The notes: generated by a model from the letters alone, not told the origin. Shown: positions 13,838 through 24,630, counted from the first letter of the stretch. The stretch: DNA of 64,000 bases from Crambe crambe (GCA_963924555.1 OZ004591.1:2232001-2296000); one strand, 5' to 3'. A program made the numbers and translations.

Positions 13838-16800
13838 GTAAGTTCAGTAGTAACTCCTTTAAATTCAATAATGTATCTCATTATTTATTTCAGATCAGTG
13901 CAGTGATGTTGCATGTCAGACTGTTCCAGATCAGTGCAGCGATGTTGCATCTCAGACTGTTTGTAGCATGGAGACTTCAGTGAATGGTATGTGATGTTTA
14001 CATGATTTATACATTTTAATTTCTCCCCATTTAATATATACTTGCCACAAAATATTCAATGTATGGCATGATGTCCACCAGATAGCCAAGAATAATCATT
14101 TGTTATGACATAGCAGCTAGTGAGTATAGCCATGGATAAGCTTTTACTATTAATATTGAATTCACAACAGATCATCAGCGTGGGATGAATGTAGTGGGAT
14201 CTACCTCTTTCATCTACAGAGGAGAAGCTGTCAGCTTTACTTGGAATAACCATGGGGTCAATCTTCACCTCCCAGAGGATGCATTTACATCTGACATCAC
14301 TGAATGTCCTATTCATCTTGAGGCAGCAATATCTGGCCAGTTCCAGTTTCCTGATGGTACTGAGGTGGTGAGTGGTGTGTACCACATCCACAGCCCTGAG
14401 CAGTACACCAAAATGATGACCATCAAAGTCCAACACTTCTCCTCTTCTAGTTCCCAGAAAGAAGTTGATGACCTTTGCTTTGTCTCCAGTAACAGAGACC
14501 AGCTTCCCTACCTTTTCTCCTGTTGTGAAGAAGGCATATTCTCCATTGGTAGTCAGTATGGAGCCATTGAAACAAAAAGCTTTGGCAAGTTTGCAGTTGT
14601 GAGAAGAAAGAAGAAAGATCCTTTCTTTCAGAGCAGCACTACTTCTCATAACTTGTATCGAGCACATGTTTTGTATACCAAGAAAGATGACAGCAATTGG
14701 GTCATAATATATTCCATCATTCAACAGGCAGAACTATATTCCAAGGTAACCACCACAAATAAGAGTACAAGGAATTTTCATTATAACTTACTGTTATCTT
14801 CAGATACTGTTTGAGAAGTTTCCACGAGAGAGCCTATATGATGCAATTGATCAGCAAGTCACTTTCACACAAAGTGAGATCACACTCAATATCCCAGTAA
14901 CTGGTGTGGTTGTTAATAAGTGGACCATTAAACCTTTGACTGCACCAGTAGTAAGTTTGTCTTCCATGCATTTTAGATCAAAGTTACAATTATCCTCTTT
15001 TTTAGATCACAAAAAATGATGTTGATGCATTCAATACTGGCAAGCAGTTATCATTTTGTGAGCTTAATGTGTATAAAAGCCCTGAAGATGTTGGGTCTCC
15101 TTTGAAGTATCATATTGATCTCCTTGGAGCCAAGAAACCTCATGACTTCTTTGTTTTAAACTTTTCACCATCTGGTAAGCAATAATTTTAATCATAATCC
15201 TTTGAGTTCCTTAGCTTAAGATTCATAGTTGAAATCTTGCTTTGTGTTTCAGATGCTTCAGCTGGTACAATGACTCAGGATACTTTCTCTTTGAAGACTT
15301 CTGTGAATGGTGTGTATTCTCTATCATAATATCAATCAATTATAACGTTTCCTGTTTTATAACAGATTACCTTCGAGGAATGGATGTGATTGGGTCAACC
15401 TCGTTCATTTACAGAGGAGAAGCTTTCAGCTTCACCTGGAAGGACCATGGCTTCAAGCTACACTTACCTGAGAATGCCTTACCTCCCAATATTTCGGAGT
15501 GCTTTATTAAAGTCAGGGCAGCTCTTTCTGGCCAGTTCCAGTTTCCCGATGGTGCTAAGTTGGTGAGTGGAATCTACTCCATTCACAGCTCTCACTCCTT
15601 CACTCGGTCAGTGACTGTGGAAATTGAGCACTTCAGCACCACTGACACTCCAGAAGAAGCTGAAGAGCTAACTTTTGTCGTCAGCACTGGAGACAAACTG
15701 CCCTCTCAATTCCGTCCACTTAAGGATGGGATTTTTCCTGTTCACAGTCGATATGGAGCCATTGAAATGAAACATTTCTGCAAGTATGGAGCTATAAGAA
15801 CGAAAAAAGAGAAGAGGTCTGCTGATCGCAAGCAAGTGACTGAGAGACTCAGCTATAGCAAGTCTCGCAATTTGTATAAAGGTTGCTTACTGTATGATGC
15901 AACGAATCCTAGCAACAGTTGGGAAGTGTTATTCTCCATCATACCTAATTCAGAGTTACACTATGAAGTAAGACATACAATTGATACTTGACTAAGATAG
16001 CATTTGATGTTTCAAATACAGAGTCTCTTGAGGAGGTATCCCAAGGACACAGTGGTTGAACAACCTGTCATATTCAAGGAAGAGGAAATTCAACTGAGTA
16101 TTCCTGAAATTGGTCTCGTGGATGGAGATTGGATAATTCAGCCATTAGTGGCACCTTTTGTAAGTATTCAGTTTTTTAATGGAATCACATAGGACATAAT
16201 GATAGTAGTTAACTTTACAGTTTGAACACTTGAACTTAATTATTAGATTAAATTCTATTCTACTCCACAATCATTCAACAGATTCTCAAGTCTCATGTTG
16301 ATGCATACAGAGTCCACAAGCAGTTCTCAGTCTGTCAGTTGAGAGTTATCTACAGAGGTGGGGCATCAACTGGATCTGACCTCAGGCACAAGATTGACCT
16401 AGTTGGCGCTGAAAAACCATTCACATACTTTGTACTCTTTATTTCTTCATTTGGTGGTAAGCACGCAATTCTTGATTCTCTGCATGACTGTTTTGAGTGT
16501 GCATATTATGTTACACTTATAATCTCCTTGCAGTGTCTCCTTCAGTGAAATCCCAACCATCACCTAGTGATGATCATGGGATTCCCCCTGCAACATCATC
16601 TACTCATGTGAGTTCCTTCAACACCTCACGATGACATCTTACAGTTTATAATGCTTACAGATGAAGGCCAGCACTAGTCCACAAGTACCATCTCCTGAAA
16701 AAACTCGTGAGTAATGTCAAATACTGAGCTTATAGTAATTTATACTCCTAGCCTCATATCCAAGCCCTTATGTATTTCTACAAGAGCATGGATACAATAC

Positions 16801-17478
16801 ATGCAATACTCCAAGCTATTATAGATATCACTCTTGGCACTTAAAGCTCTCCATTTCATATCATGATAGTCAAACCTTAAAACATGCATCTTTCAATGTA
16901 ATGTTTGAGAAATGGCCAATTTAATTGCTGCATGGAACTGACTGAAAACTGACCCCTTATTTTTAACAACAAACAAACAAACAAAGCCAAAAAATGTTGT
17001 TGTTTGGTGCTTAGCTACATAGCTATTTTCATAGACTCTGTGAGTTGAACAGCTAACATACAACAAATGTGTGTACTTCACTTTAAAGCATTCCTCTGGG
17101 ATATCTGCTGATCACAATTATTGTTTCACATTAATAGAGTCTCAAGCTGCAATGATCACACCTCCTGGAAGGAACACCTTTCAGCCACCATCTCCTTCAC
17201 CTAAACTGCTCCTGCAAAAACCAACTCTCAAAGACCTCACGAGTGAACTCTACACTACGGTGCCCAGCGAATGGCGCTTCATTGGCATTCAACTACAGCT
17301 GAACTCAGGAGAACTGGACACGCTCAAGAGAATGGAAGACAAAGCAGCTCTCATTGAGGTTCTTGGAATGTGGCTGAAGACAGTGAACCCTCCCCCAACA
17401 TGGAGAGCCATCATAGATGTTGTGAGACTATTCAATCCAGGTCTAGCTGCTGCACTCACCACAAAATACTGCACATGA
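11716..17478 (+). CDS. ROC/COR GTPase - (ZU5-UPA)x2 - Death protein, copy A
   Basis: Twelve exons: 11716-13837, 13894-13986, 14171-14745, 14804-14950, 15006-15174, 15253-15309, 15366-15967, 16022-16159, 16282-16456, 16534-16607, 16661-16706, 17138-17478. They sum to 4,539 nt, 1,512 codons plus stop, with all phases consistent. Order: ROC-like GTPase (Walker A at residues 41-49, DSGGQ at 219, GTFKD at 311), COR-like region (about 380-500), first ZU5 (739-930), UPA (931-1036), second ZU5 (1055-1255), UPA (1256-1360), Pro/Ser-rich linker, Death (about 1415-1512). ROC-COR with Death is known from DAPK1, and ZU5-UPA-Death from UNC5 and PIDD1; this protein combines them. It starts at ATG 11716 because TAA lies in frame at 11710 and no acceptor can bypass it. 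A cytosolic signalling role in cell death or innate sensing is inferred. Confidence 0.8.
13894..13986 (+). CDS. Short linker exon with a duplicated splice acceptor (copy A)
   Basis: A 36-base unit (TTCAG/TTCCAG, then ATCAGTGCAGYGATG...) is tandemly repeated at the 5' end, giving two AG acceptors exactly 36 nt apart (exon starts 13894 and 13930). Both keep the frame and add or omit 12 residues around DQCSDVA. Copy B has a single unit (58026-58082). The exon links the COR-like region to the first ZU5. Confidence 0.7.
14171..14745 (+). CDS. First ZU5 domain exon (copy A)
   Basis: Acceptor CAACAG at 14170 and donor AAG/GTAACC after 14745 give 191 codons, phase 1 in and 0 out. The fold signature runs from VVGSTSFIYRGEA through LPEDAF, ISGQFQFPDG and VVSGVYHIHSPEQ to SIGSQYGAIETKSFGKF. 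ZU5 domains are beta-rich modules found in UNC5, ankyrins and PIDD1. At the place where PIDD-type ZU5 has the H-F-S cleavage triad, this copy has S-F-G (14578-14586), so self-cleavage here is unlikely. The exon end (NLYRAHVLYTK, IYSIIQQAELYSK) begins the UPA domain. Confidence 0.75.
14804..15174 (+). CDS. First UPA domain, two exons (copy A)
   Basis: Exons 14804-14950 and 15006-15174 are separated by a 55-nt intron. They read ILFEKFPRESLYD, EITLNIPVTGVVV, KWTIKPLTAPV and then NTGKQLSFCELNVYKSP and DLLGAKKPHDFFVLNFSPS. This is the conserved UPA module that follows ZU5 in UNC5, PIDD1 and ankyrins and packs against it. Similarity to copy B is high until the last few codons of the second exon, where it drops abruptly. 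Confidence 0.65.
15366..15967 (+). CDS. Second ZU5 domain exon with H-F-C motif (copy A)
   Basis: The exon has acceptor ATAACAG at 15365 and donor GAA/GTAAGA after 15967. It starts DYLRGMDVIGSTSF and contains ALSGQFQFPDGAKLVSG and RYGAIEMKHFCKYGAIR. H-F-C is encoded at 15773-15781 where PIDD1-like proteins carry H-F-S. By eye it is only about half identical at the amino-acid level to the second ZU5 of copy B, although the first ZU5 is far more similar between copies. A basic stretch (TKKEKRSADRKQ) follows, absent in this form from copy B. Confidence 0.75.
16022..16456 (+). CDS. Second UPA domain, two exons (copy A)
   Basis: Exons 16022-16159 and 16282-16456 read SLLRRYPKDTVVEQP, IQLSIPEIGLVDGD, WIIQPLVAPF, then VDAYRVHKQFSVCQLRV and KIDLVGAEKPFTYFVLF, aligning with the first UPA. 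Two short exons follow (16534-16607 and 16661-16706) that encode a Ser/Pro-rich linker (SPSVKSQPSPSDD; STSPQVPSPEK) leading to the Death exon. Confidence 0.65.
17138..17478 (+). CDS. C-terminal Death domain A exon (copy A)
   Basis: The exon follows TTAATAG at 17137 in phase 1 and ends at TGA. After a Pro-rich start (PPGRNTFQPPSPSPK) comes a Death-type six-helix pattern: LTSELYTTVPSEWRFIGIQL, ELDTLKRM, ALIEVLGMWLKTV, TWRAIIDVVRLF, LAAALTTKY. The W-R-F-I-G, W-L and T-W-R-A positions match the Death consensus. Death domains recruit adaptors by homotypic contacts. Copy B has no counterpart at this position and uses a different Death exon. Confidence 0.75.
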
Positions 17479-18600
17479 ATTGAACCATTTTGCAGTTCTT
17501 TTCTATTTTGTCACAACTTTCTTATAGTCATATATACACACAACACTTACATCACACTTTACACTTTATATTTGAACCATTAAATTTTGTGATTTCTTTT
17601 ATTCTTAGCAATTTTAAACTTTGGTAAAACCTTTTGATGCAATAATAATAACTAGTGACACAGAGTAGCTGTAGCTAAGTTGAGTCTCTCTACTTCTTCC
17701 ATTCTTTGATCTCTTCACAGTCACAGTGACTTCTTACACATCAGCTGGTCTTGGGATCCCATGAGTTCATTCCATGGCTACATGACCTGTGGTGGACATA
17801 GATTAGGATTGTATTATGCTAATAGACTTGCTTCACACTGGGTTTTTCACTGGTGAGTGAATGGAGTAATGAAGGCTTGACACTCCATAATTGAGGGGCT
17901 CTAAGTCTAACACACATGTTACTATATCCTACATGGTCTTGGGACCCTTGATATAGTGACCAATACTGCCAGACTGACAGTACATGGAGAATAGCACATG
18001 CTTTATAGGGACTGGGTCACACATTCACTGGGAGAGATGAAAGTTCCAGGGTCACTATCTCTCTCTGAAGCTACGAACAAAAAGGTTGGGGGAGGAAGTT
18101 ACTAGATATGTCTCAGTATGTGTACATCCTCACCTTGACGACCTAACTGAACCAAGATGAACACAACATAGATGCTTATTGTCAACCTGATGAGCTGCTG
18201 TAGTAAGTTCTTACTTATGATGGTTATGGTAAAGATCGTCAAACCTATAAATACGATCTCTAGGTAATGCGACCTTTTACCTAAGCTATAAGGCATCCTT
18301 TATTCCTAGGGCTGGGGAGAGCCTACCTTGCGGCTTACCAGCCTTGTCAGTCGGAAACGTAACCCTAAAACAGGTGGGTACTTAGAAGTCAGATCAGTTC
18401 TAGAATATGATCTACCTGTGTCCACGTGTCATGTTAGTTTACGGAGTTGGAGCTGCTTATCTGTGGAAGATTTGGAGTTTGTGTGTGTATGTGGTGACAA
18501 TCCCCGAGTTCAGGTATGCACCTCCAGTCATGTGACTCCTATGATGCCATTATTGTATAAGTAAACATTGCTAAACTCAAGAGAGTATGTAGGATCAGAG
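17479..18600. repeat. Post-gene spacer with a diverged third copy of the gene-upstream sequence
   Basis: From about 17,700 to 18,100 the DNA resembles 180-400 (GGGTTTTTCACTGGTGAGTG, then a CACTGG...CCACGAA-type stretch) and also 40,030-40,110 (GTGACTTC, CATGAGTTCATTCCA, CCTGTGGTGG). This is the start of a third, degenerate unit of the array. From 18,120 to 18,560 I see unique, somewhat GC-richer sequence with an open frame (SVEDLEFVCVCGDNPRVQ) but no recognised family. Confidence 0.5.
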
Positions 18601-18760
18601 GGTGAGAGAGGGGAAGGAAGAAGGGTATGGGAGTACGAAAGAGGTGACTGTGGAACTATGGAGAGGGTGAAGAAAGAGGAGGGTTGAAATGGAAAAGAAG
18701 TGGGATGTGGGTGTGGAGATGAGAGTGAGATGAATAAGTAGTAAGAACAGGATGACTGAG
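18595..18760 (+). repeat. Purine-rich (GA) tract, member of a repeated family
   Basis: A G/A-rich stretch (GAGAGGGGAAGGAAGAAGGG then GAGGGTGAAGA-type motifs) recurs at about 25,055-25,240, 26,420-26,600, 28,895-29,070, 62,255-62,440 and 63,645-63,830. In the later cases it directly follows a succinyl-CoA-ligase-like exon, so it is an intronic repeat carried by the same duplicated unit. Mirror-like polypurine tracts can adopt triplex DNA; that is only a possibility here. Confidence 0.6.
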
Positions 18761-19331
18761 GAAGAGAAAAGATACCCTACGGTTGGAAATTTAGTACGAA
18801 AGAGGCATAACCATAGAGATGGTGGGGGAACTGGGAAGTGTAATGTTGGGGATTTAAGTGCAGACGAGGGTGTGAAAGTACATGGGAGGAGAGGTGTGAA
18901 ACGACTCTCATCATGCATATTCTCCTTATGTCCCCAGGGTTCTCCTCAGGATTTTTTAAAGGCATAGGTGCAAGACCATAATTATCATGAAGGAGAGTTT
19001 CCCAATGATTATGTGTGTTCTGAGATGGCTCCTGGTGTAGAAGCCAGCCACCAGTGAATAAGAAGGCATAGGGGGAAGAACTGAAGGCATAATGGCCTGC
19101 TATGCCTTAAGATGCCTGGGGAGAACCCTGTATCCCTCTTGTGAAATCAACATTGCATACAATGAGGATTCTAGTGTTGCACACCTTTTTTTTTGTCTAA
19201 TCTATGTCAATGGAGTACTATAGACAAGTGTATTATGGTGCCAGTGGATGGACTGTTGTATAGTCTTTTGCACACTCAACACTGTTCTAGTCTCGTCTCC
19301 TGAAAATGCAATCTCCTCTGAATTCCTGTAG

Positions 19332-19460
19332 GGTGATTGTGTGGACAGAACCTGAACCTGGTGGTGGACTACAATCGTGTCTGTATTCCAGAGTCAGTCT
19401 CCATGGTGATGTCAATAGAAGAGGACACTCCCTCAGTGGTGTACAAGGAAGGAGTGGATG
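19332..19460 (+). pseudogene. Succinyl-CoA ligase beta-like exon fragment, unit 1
   Basis: The end of the segment reads SIEEDTPSVVYKEGVD in one frame and stops at a GTGAGTG donor. It resembles the VDIEEVAExTPExIxKEPIDI stretch of the ATP-grasp beta subunit of succinyl-CoA ligase. The 5' part is out of frame relative to better copies at 25,915 and 63,141. No EINP exon follows at the usual distance, so this is an isolated remnant. Confidence 0.4.
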
Positions 19461-20055
19461 GTGAGTGATTTTTATCATCCTGGTACTGGCACCGAAGGTC
19501 CATATACTTTATGGCTGGATATGTCCAATTTCTTGCTTCTTCTCCTACATATAGCTTCACAAATCCATCAGTTATGAATGAGCATATTCATTTCATCATG
19601 GCCATAATTATTTCAAATGGTTGTAGTGTTCCTTTGTTTGTTGTTTTGGTATCCTCCTGTCTACTTATTTGTATTCTAAACTACTGAACAATGAGCATGC
19701 ATACCACATTACGATATTTCCAGTTCATGATTTCTTACTCATTCAGGTAATATATATTGTTGATTTGGTGTAAGTTTCAATCATGAAGTGGCTAAAAAAT
19801 GATATTTGATTTCTGTCATGCATAAATGCTGTGATGGATCATAATATGTTTTATGTATCTGTATACAGTGGAATACTGACAGTGACTCCTAATAAGGTAA
19901 TTGGAATACTGACAGTGACTCCTAATAAGGTAATTGGAGATTTGTTCATTTTGAGCTCCCCACACTCCTCCTCTTCATTGTTCAGAGTCCTTATTTTTCC
20001 CCTCGATAGAAACATCTCTCCATACAGCCCTGATTATGTTTGTCTTCATGATTGC

Positions 20056-20192
20056 AGTGGAGTGTATGGATGCCTGAACAGAAGTCTTTACTCCGAGGGA
20101 CTGGTCTCATGAAGATTCACACTACCACCCATGCTGCCATCAGTTACATCATAGGCTGTCTTGGTGAGCATTTCTTTATCATACATATAAAA

Positions 20193-20223
<31 letters not shown>

Positions 20224-20249
20224 CATACATACATACATACATACATACA
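20056..20249 (+). repeat. Exon-like repeat unit followed by a TACA microsatellite
   Basis: Between a TTGCAG acceptor and a GGTGAGC donor lies an open stretch reading WMPEQKSLLRGTGLMKIH and SYIIGCLG, then (TACA)n at about 20,195-20,249. The same pair recurs at 31,455-31,596 and 34,957-35,138 with small indels. Exon identity is unknown; repetition with variable frames suggests a copied fragment rather than functional exons. Confidence 0.55.
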
Positions 20250-20339
20250 CTGTACAATGGAACCTCTCAATGTGGACTCCCTGAAACACTTGTGTCATCA
20301 GAACACTTTTCTCCTTGTCCCATTACAATACACATCTCT

Positions 20340-20720
20340 ACATACGTAAGTAGCTACTAGGCCCACCAGGCACATGTCCACATGGTTTCAGTGACCCTTT
20401 ACCATATAGGTTTTTTGTTATAGGACTGTAGTTCTCAAGTATCACTTCATAAGTTATTCCTCAATCCCTTGCTAGACATGTTCATGAGCATACAATACTT
20501 TGCCAGCTGTACTCCTGGTCTCTCAATCCCCTTAATTTTGTCCCCATAGAAATTTTACAAGCGTTGATCCCCACCAGATACATAGGTATGTAGTGTGTTA
20601 TGATCCTACTCAGAAAAGTCCTGCCCTCATCTCCTTATGAATCTTCTCCTTACCAGATACATAGTAATATAGTCCTCCTACTAACTTATGACAATTCCTT
20701 TGTATGACTGCTCACATGGA
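20340..20720 (+). repeat. Member of a ~350-base interspersed repeat
   Basis: The unit runs from TAGGCCCACCAGGCACATGT through GTTTCAGTGACCCTTTACCA, CTCAATCCCTTGCTAGACRT and a CCTTACCAGATAC-type end. It recurs near 22,785-23,110, 31,760-31,810, 32,815-33,045 and 36,118-36,490. It is part of the amplified spacer between copies A and B. No coding potential is shared among the copies. Confidence 0.6.
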
Positions 20721-21639
20721 CTTGTTGACCTTTATAGCGTAGCAGATGTCTACATCTCCTGGGGGAGAACCCCCTGCATGCATAGAGTACTATGGCCACC
20801 TAATGATTTACACCTGCCTTGAACCAGTGTAGGACTCTTACATACTTAATTTTTACTGGGCCATATGAAATGCCCCTCCCCCCCCTCCCCTTTTGTCCAC
20901 TTTTAGTGTGTATGTGGCTCCTCTAGGACATAATGCTCATTCTCTGTAGAGAGAAATTTGTGCTTTTCTATGTAAGTACGAGCAATTAATTCTTTTGGTG
21001 TATAGAAATGACCCACTAATCCAGGCTACTATGTCATATTGTCCTATGAATGGCAATTTGTGTGATTATGCACCGACTGTCAAGAACTTACTGAGTGTGA
21101 TTTTTAGACCATGCTTCTAACACCATCAAGTAAGATTGTGAGAAGTGACAATGCACAAATCCTCTTCTTGTATAGTTATTCATCTTCTCTACGTAACTAT
21201 GTACTGGGGGACACTTACTCCTTGTCTTTTGACATACATAATGATGAATCCTCCCCCACCCCTTATTGTCTAGAGACCAGATTTCCCCATCCTTAGAAAT
21301 GGAACCCTGAATGAGATTCTCTGATTTCTCTTTTACTATTTTTCATGTGCATAGCTTTCAGAATGTTATGGAATGAGCATATTGGCCGTACTTCCTGTAA
21401 ATGACTTCAATGTTCCTTTGTCATCACTAAAATACTTTTGGTTTGGTATCCTGAGCATGCTCACTGCTGGACTGGGCTTTATTTGGAAGTCTGATTTATG
21501 TAAGTATCTTGCTGTTTGTGCTTCTGAAGTGACATAGTTTCATTGTATCAGTGTTTGGTCTATATTGAAGTATGGTAAAGTGTGACATGCAGTTCATCCA
21601 TACACTCTACACTGACTCACTTGATCTCCATTGTGAAAT

Positions 21640-23500
21640 CAGCATCGTGGGTTCTGTGTCACTAGTCTAATATTCTAGTACCCTCTTGTGAGACCAGCGT
21701 ATCACAAGCATTAGGCAAACTTAACTGTTATAGTCCTTGGAAAAACTTTTATGACTGACAGGGCCCAAAATGTACATGTGAAAGTACCCAGTAAAACACA
21801 TTTAATTTGTGAAGTAATAACCATTCTAATTGGGTTTTCCCCTGAAAATGTTTGTACAGTGTCAATACAGTGAAACCTGTCTATAGTTGCCACCCTGGAA
21901 CTGTCTGGCCAAAGAGAAAAAAATTGCCAACTGTTTAAATGGTCGGAAAATGGCCAGTGGCCAGTAGTAATTGGGGCAAGCCCCACATTAGTGATGATGA
22001 CCTTTCACCCTCATATAAATATGTACATATATCGTTGCACGTCTGTCCTGACATTGTAGTTTATTTCTGTGATGACCTTGGGTAAACTGAGCATGTGTGT
22101 TGACCCCACAATGCTTCGCATTTCCCTAGTATTACACACTGGATGTATTATAGTGCACACAGTGGAACTACAGGACTACTTCCAACCCTCTTCATTCAGT
22201 AGTTGTGAAAACACTGTATAGTATGTTCTTTCTCATCTCTCATCTGTGTGAGTTCTCAGGTCACCATGGGATACTTGAACTTTAAAAAATCAACAGTTGT
22301 CACAATGTCCCATGCTTGAAGTCTTATCTGCTGTGAGACACTTACATTACCCTCTTGTGAGACCTGTTATAATTATGTGTATACTCCATTATGAAACGTT
22401 TCTCTGATAGTATCACCCTCTTGTGAAACCAGTTCCATCATGTTTACCCACCAGGATTATGTGTTCTTGTATGTATAGTCCACATTTTCCAGTGTGCATA
22501 TTCCCTCTTGCCAGCTTGTGCTCAGTCTTTGTTTGTTTGCTTGTTTGTTTGTTTGTTTGGACAGCATCCATAGATATGTCATTGTGTATGTGCATAAGAG
22601 CTGGACCAGTCAAGTGTTCCTGGTCCATGAACTATATGAAGTGCTGACATTGCATGGAGACAATTGTATAAACCTACGTATGTATGTTCATGAGAATTTC
22701 AGTCCTCGTGAAAAAGGTATGGAAATGGTTGTTTAGGAACTGGACCTTGAAATGTTGCACGTATGTCCAGCATTACATCTCTACATACGTAAGTAGCCAC
22801 TAGGCCCACCAGGCACATGTCCACATGGTTTCAGTGACCCTTTACCATAAGTTTTTTATGGCATCCCAAGCATATACATGTAGTTCTCGCAGGAGTTTGA
22901 GTACCTTAATGTATGTATTCCTCAATCCCTTGCTAGACGTGTTCACAGCATACAGTGTACTTTGCCAGCTGTAATCCTAAGTCATTCCTACCAGATAGGT
23001 ATGTAGTGTGCTATGATCCTACTCAGAAGAATTCCTGGAAGTATACTTGTCCCCATCAGATATGCTGTAATCCTGCCCTCATCTCCTTATGAATCTCCTT
23101 ACCAGATTTCTGCACATTATTTGACAATGCAGTAATTGACTACAAGATTCATTAAATCAATATTCCCCACTAATCCAGGCTACTATGCACCATGTGAAAG
23201 CAAAATTGGTTAAAGAGGTATCAGGCTTGCCCCACAATGCACCGCATTCATCTAGTTATTTTGAGGATTATGCAACATAGTACACACAGTGGTTAAGTCG
23301 TTGTAAGACTTTTGTATTACTCTCTTATATACCAGTTATGTATGTATAATCTCTCTATGTACCCATTTTGTGAAACCATCATTGTGGGTTCTTCTATACT
23401 AGTGTTGTATCAGCATCCTCTCTATACCCCTATTGTGAAACCAGCATTGTGCATACTAGTAGTCTAGTGTTGTATCATCCTCTTATGAAACCAGTTATAA
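21640..23500 (+). repeat. Spacer with scattered 'CTCTTGTGAAACCAG' repeats; no gene seen
   Basis: Degenerate copies of CCTCTTGTGAAACCAGYNTT lie near 21,685, 22,345, 22,420, 23,360-23,480 and again at 27,650, 29,810, 33,260-33,770, 37,190-37,390 and 38,820-38,970. A poly(GTTT) tract sits at about 22,528-22,560. An open stretch at 22,555-22,676 (HRYVIVYVHKSW, VFLVHELYEVL) is bordered by splice-like sites and recurs in part at 37,400, but I do not recognise it. Confidence 0.5.
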
Positions 23501-23580
23501 TGAAACATTCACAATTTTTTTCTTATTTTTTTATTTTACGTTACTATTAACTATTATAGTTACTGTGTTACTCTTCCAAG

Positions 23581-23957
23581 GTATTGATGATATTGGAGAT
23601 ATCTTTGATGAAGTGGAAAAGTTGTCTCCAAAATGGAAATTGCTAACAACTAAGCTGCGTCTGAGAAATCATGTAGTTGAGAATATCCAAGAAAATTGCT
23701 TTGATGTCATGAGTCGCCTGGATGAAGCCCTGAAAGAGTGGCTGAAGTTGAACTACAATCACCAAAAATATGGAAGACCAAGCTGGCGGAGGTTAGCAGA
23801 GGCTGTACGGAGTCTTGATTATGGACTCTTTGAGGAGATAGCCAGGAATCATGCAGGTGAGATGGTACAGTTTCTCTGTGAGAATAGATTGTTTATCATT
23901 TCCTTTGATGTGCAGCTCAAGATATGTCACAGAGTTGATATACACTCACTGAATTGA
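23581..23957 (+). pseudogene. Orphan Death domain B exon in copy A
   Basis: Preceded by a CTTCCAAG acceptor, this exon is nearly identical to the last exon of copy B: GIDDIGDIFDEVEKLSPKW, LTTKLRLRNHVVENI, LKEWLKLNYNHQKYGRP, SWRRLAEAVRSLD. It is a Death domain. No upstream exon of the copy A gene reaches it, because that gene ends at Death A (17,478) and the small preceding exon of copy B (60861-60899) is missing here. The frame is still open, so use as an alternative terminal exon remains possible. A 59-nt GTGAGA...GTGCAG stretch inside could be a mini-intron. Confidence 0.65.
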
Positions 23958-24056
23958 GGCCTGCTAAGACTAAATGAACAAACACTTTACACTCACCATG
24001 CATAATACCCACACACTTTGTATCATCATGATGAAAGCACATTCCATAATGCATTT

Positions 24057-24213
24057 GTGACAGTCGAGGGTAGAAATCAAACTTTATTCACGCTTTCTAC
24101 TTTTGAAAAAAAAAGTTCGAAAGGCAGAAAATTGTATTGTAAAGCATCAGTCATGACAAAAGGAACTTTGACTAAAACGTGAATAAAGTTTGATTTCTAC
24201 CCTCGACTGTCAC
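24057..24213. mobile_element. 157-bp MITE with perfect 36-bp terminal inverted repeats
   Basis: The ends GTGACAGTCGAGGGTAGAAA... (24057-24092) and their exact complement (24178-24213) form perfect 36-base inverted repeats. Copy B at about 61,400 has the empty site GCATTTATTG, and the insertion is flanked by ATTT on both sides, a probable 4-base target duplication. It therefore arrived after the segmental duplication. It has no coding capacity. Confidence 0.85.
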
Positions 24214-24630
24214 ATTTATTTATGATACTTTATAATATGCATTTATTATTCTTTTCTATAGTTTTTATAATAGCTGTATTTTCACCAACTTCTTTATGAA
24301 AATGTCTACTGGCTTGACTTATCTGTGTGATTGCTTGAAACTGCAAAATTGTCTTTACCATATCTGATCATAATTATAGTCTATGCATGTATATTTCAGA
24401 AGACTAAGCATAGCTAGGACTATTAATGTGTTGTATTTGAACTGTGTGTGTGAACAGTACAATTATAGTCTCCCTAACCCCAGCCTTTGGGAAGATTGTT
24501 GCAGCTAGCTATGGTTAAGTATAAACTATTTAGCAGGCCAGCTTTTAACTTGGTAAAGATCGTAAAATGGATATTGCAATCTTACTCACATACTGGTGTG
24601 GTTTTCATTATAACGTCCTTTACCTATTAG

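Noticed and set aside
14428-14440. V-Q-H-F-S in the middle of the first ZU5 as a PIDD-like cleavage site
   Set aside because: It aligns with the internal strand that in other ZU5 domains reads like IPHC, not with the C-terminal cleavage loop, which here is S-F-G.
14056-14724. 222-codon minus-strand open frame opposite the first ZU5
   Set aside because: The plus strand encodes a clear ZU5 domain with correct splice sites; the antisense frame has no family resemblance and is broken in copy B.
18595-18967. Open frames through the purine-rich tract on both strands
   Set aside because: They arise from low-complexity GA/CT sequence and differ in frame in every copy of the tract.
20195-20249. TACA repeats as a possible CRISPR or telomere-like array
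   Set aside because: A simple 4-base microsatellite with no spacers, present in three copies of a larger duplicated unit.
22413-22736. Cys/Leu/Val-rich open frames over the GTTT repeat
   Set aside because: A microsatellite creates the apparent coding text; there is no conservation at the other repeat copies.
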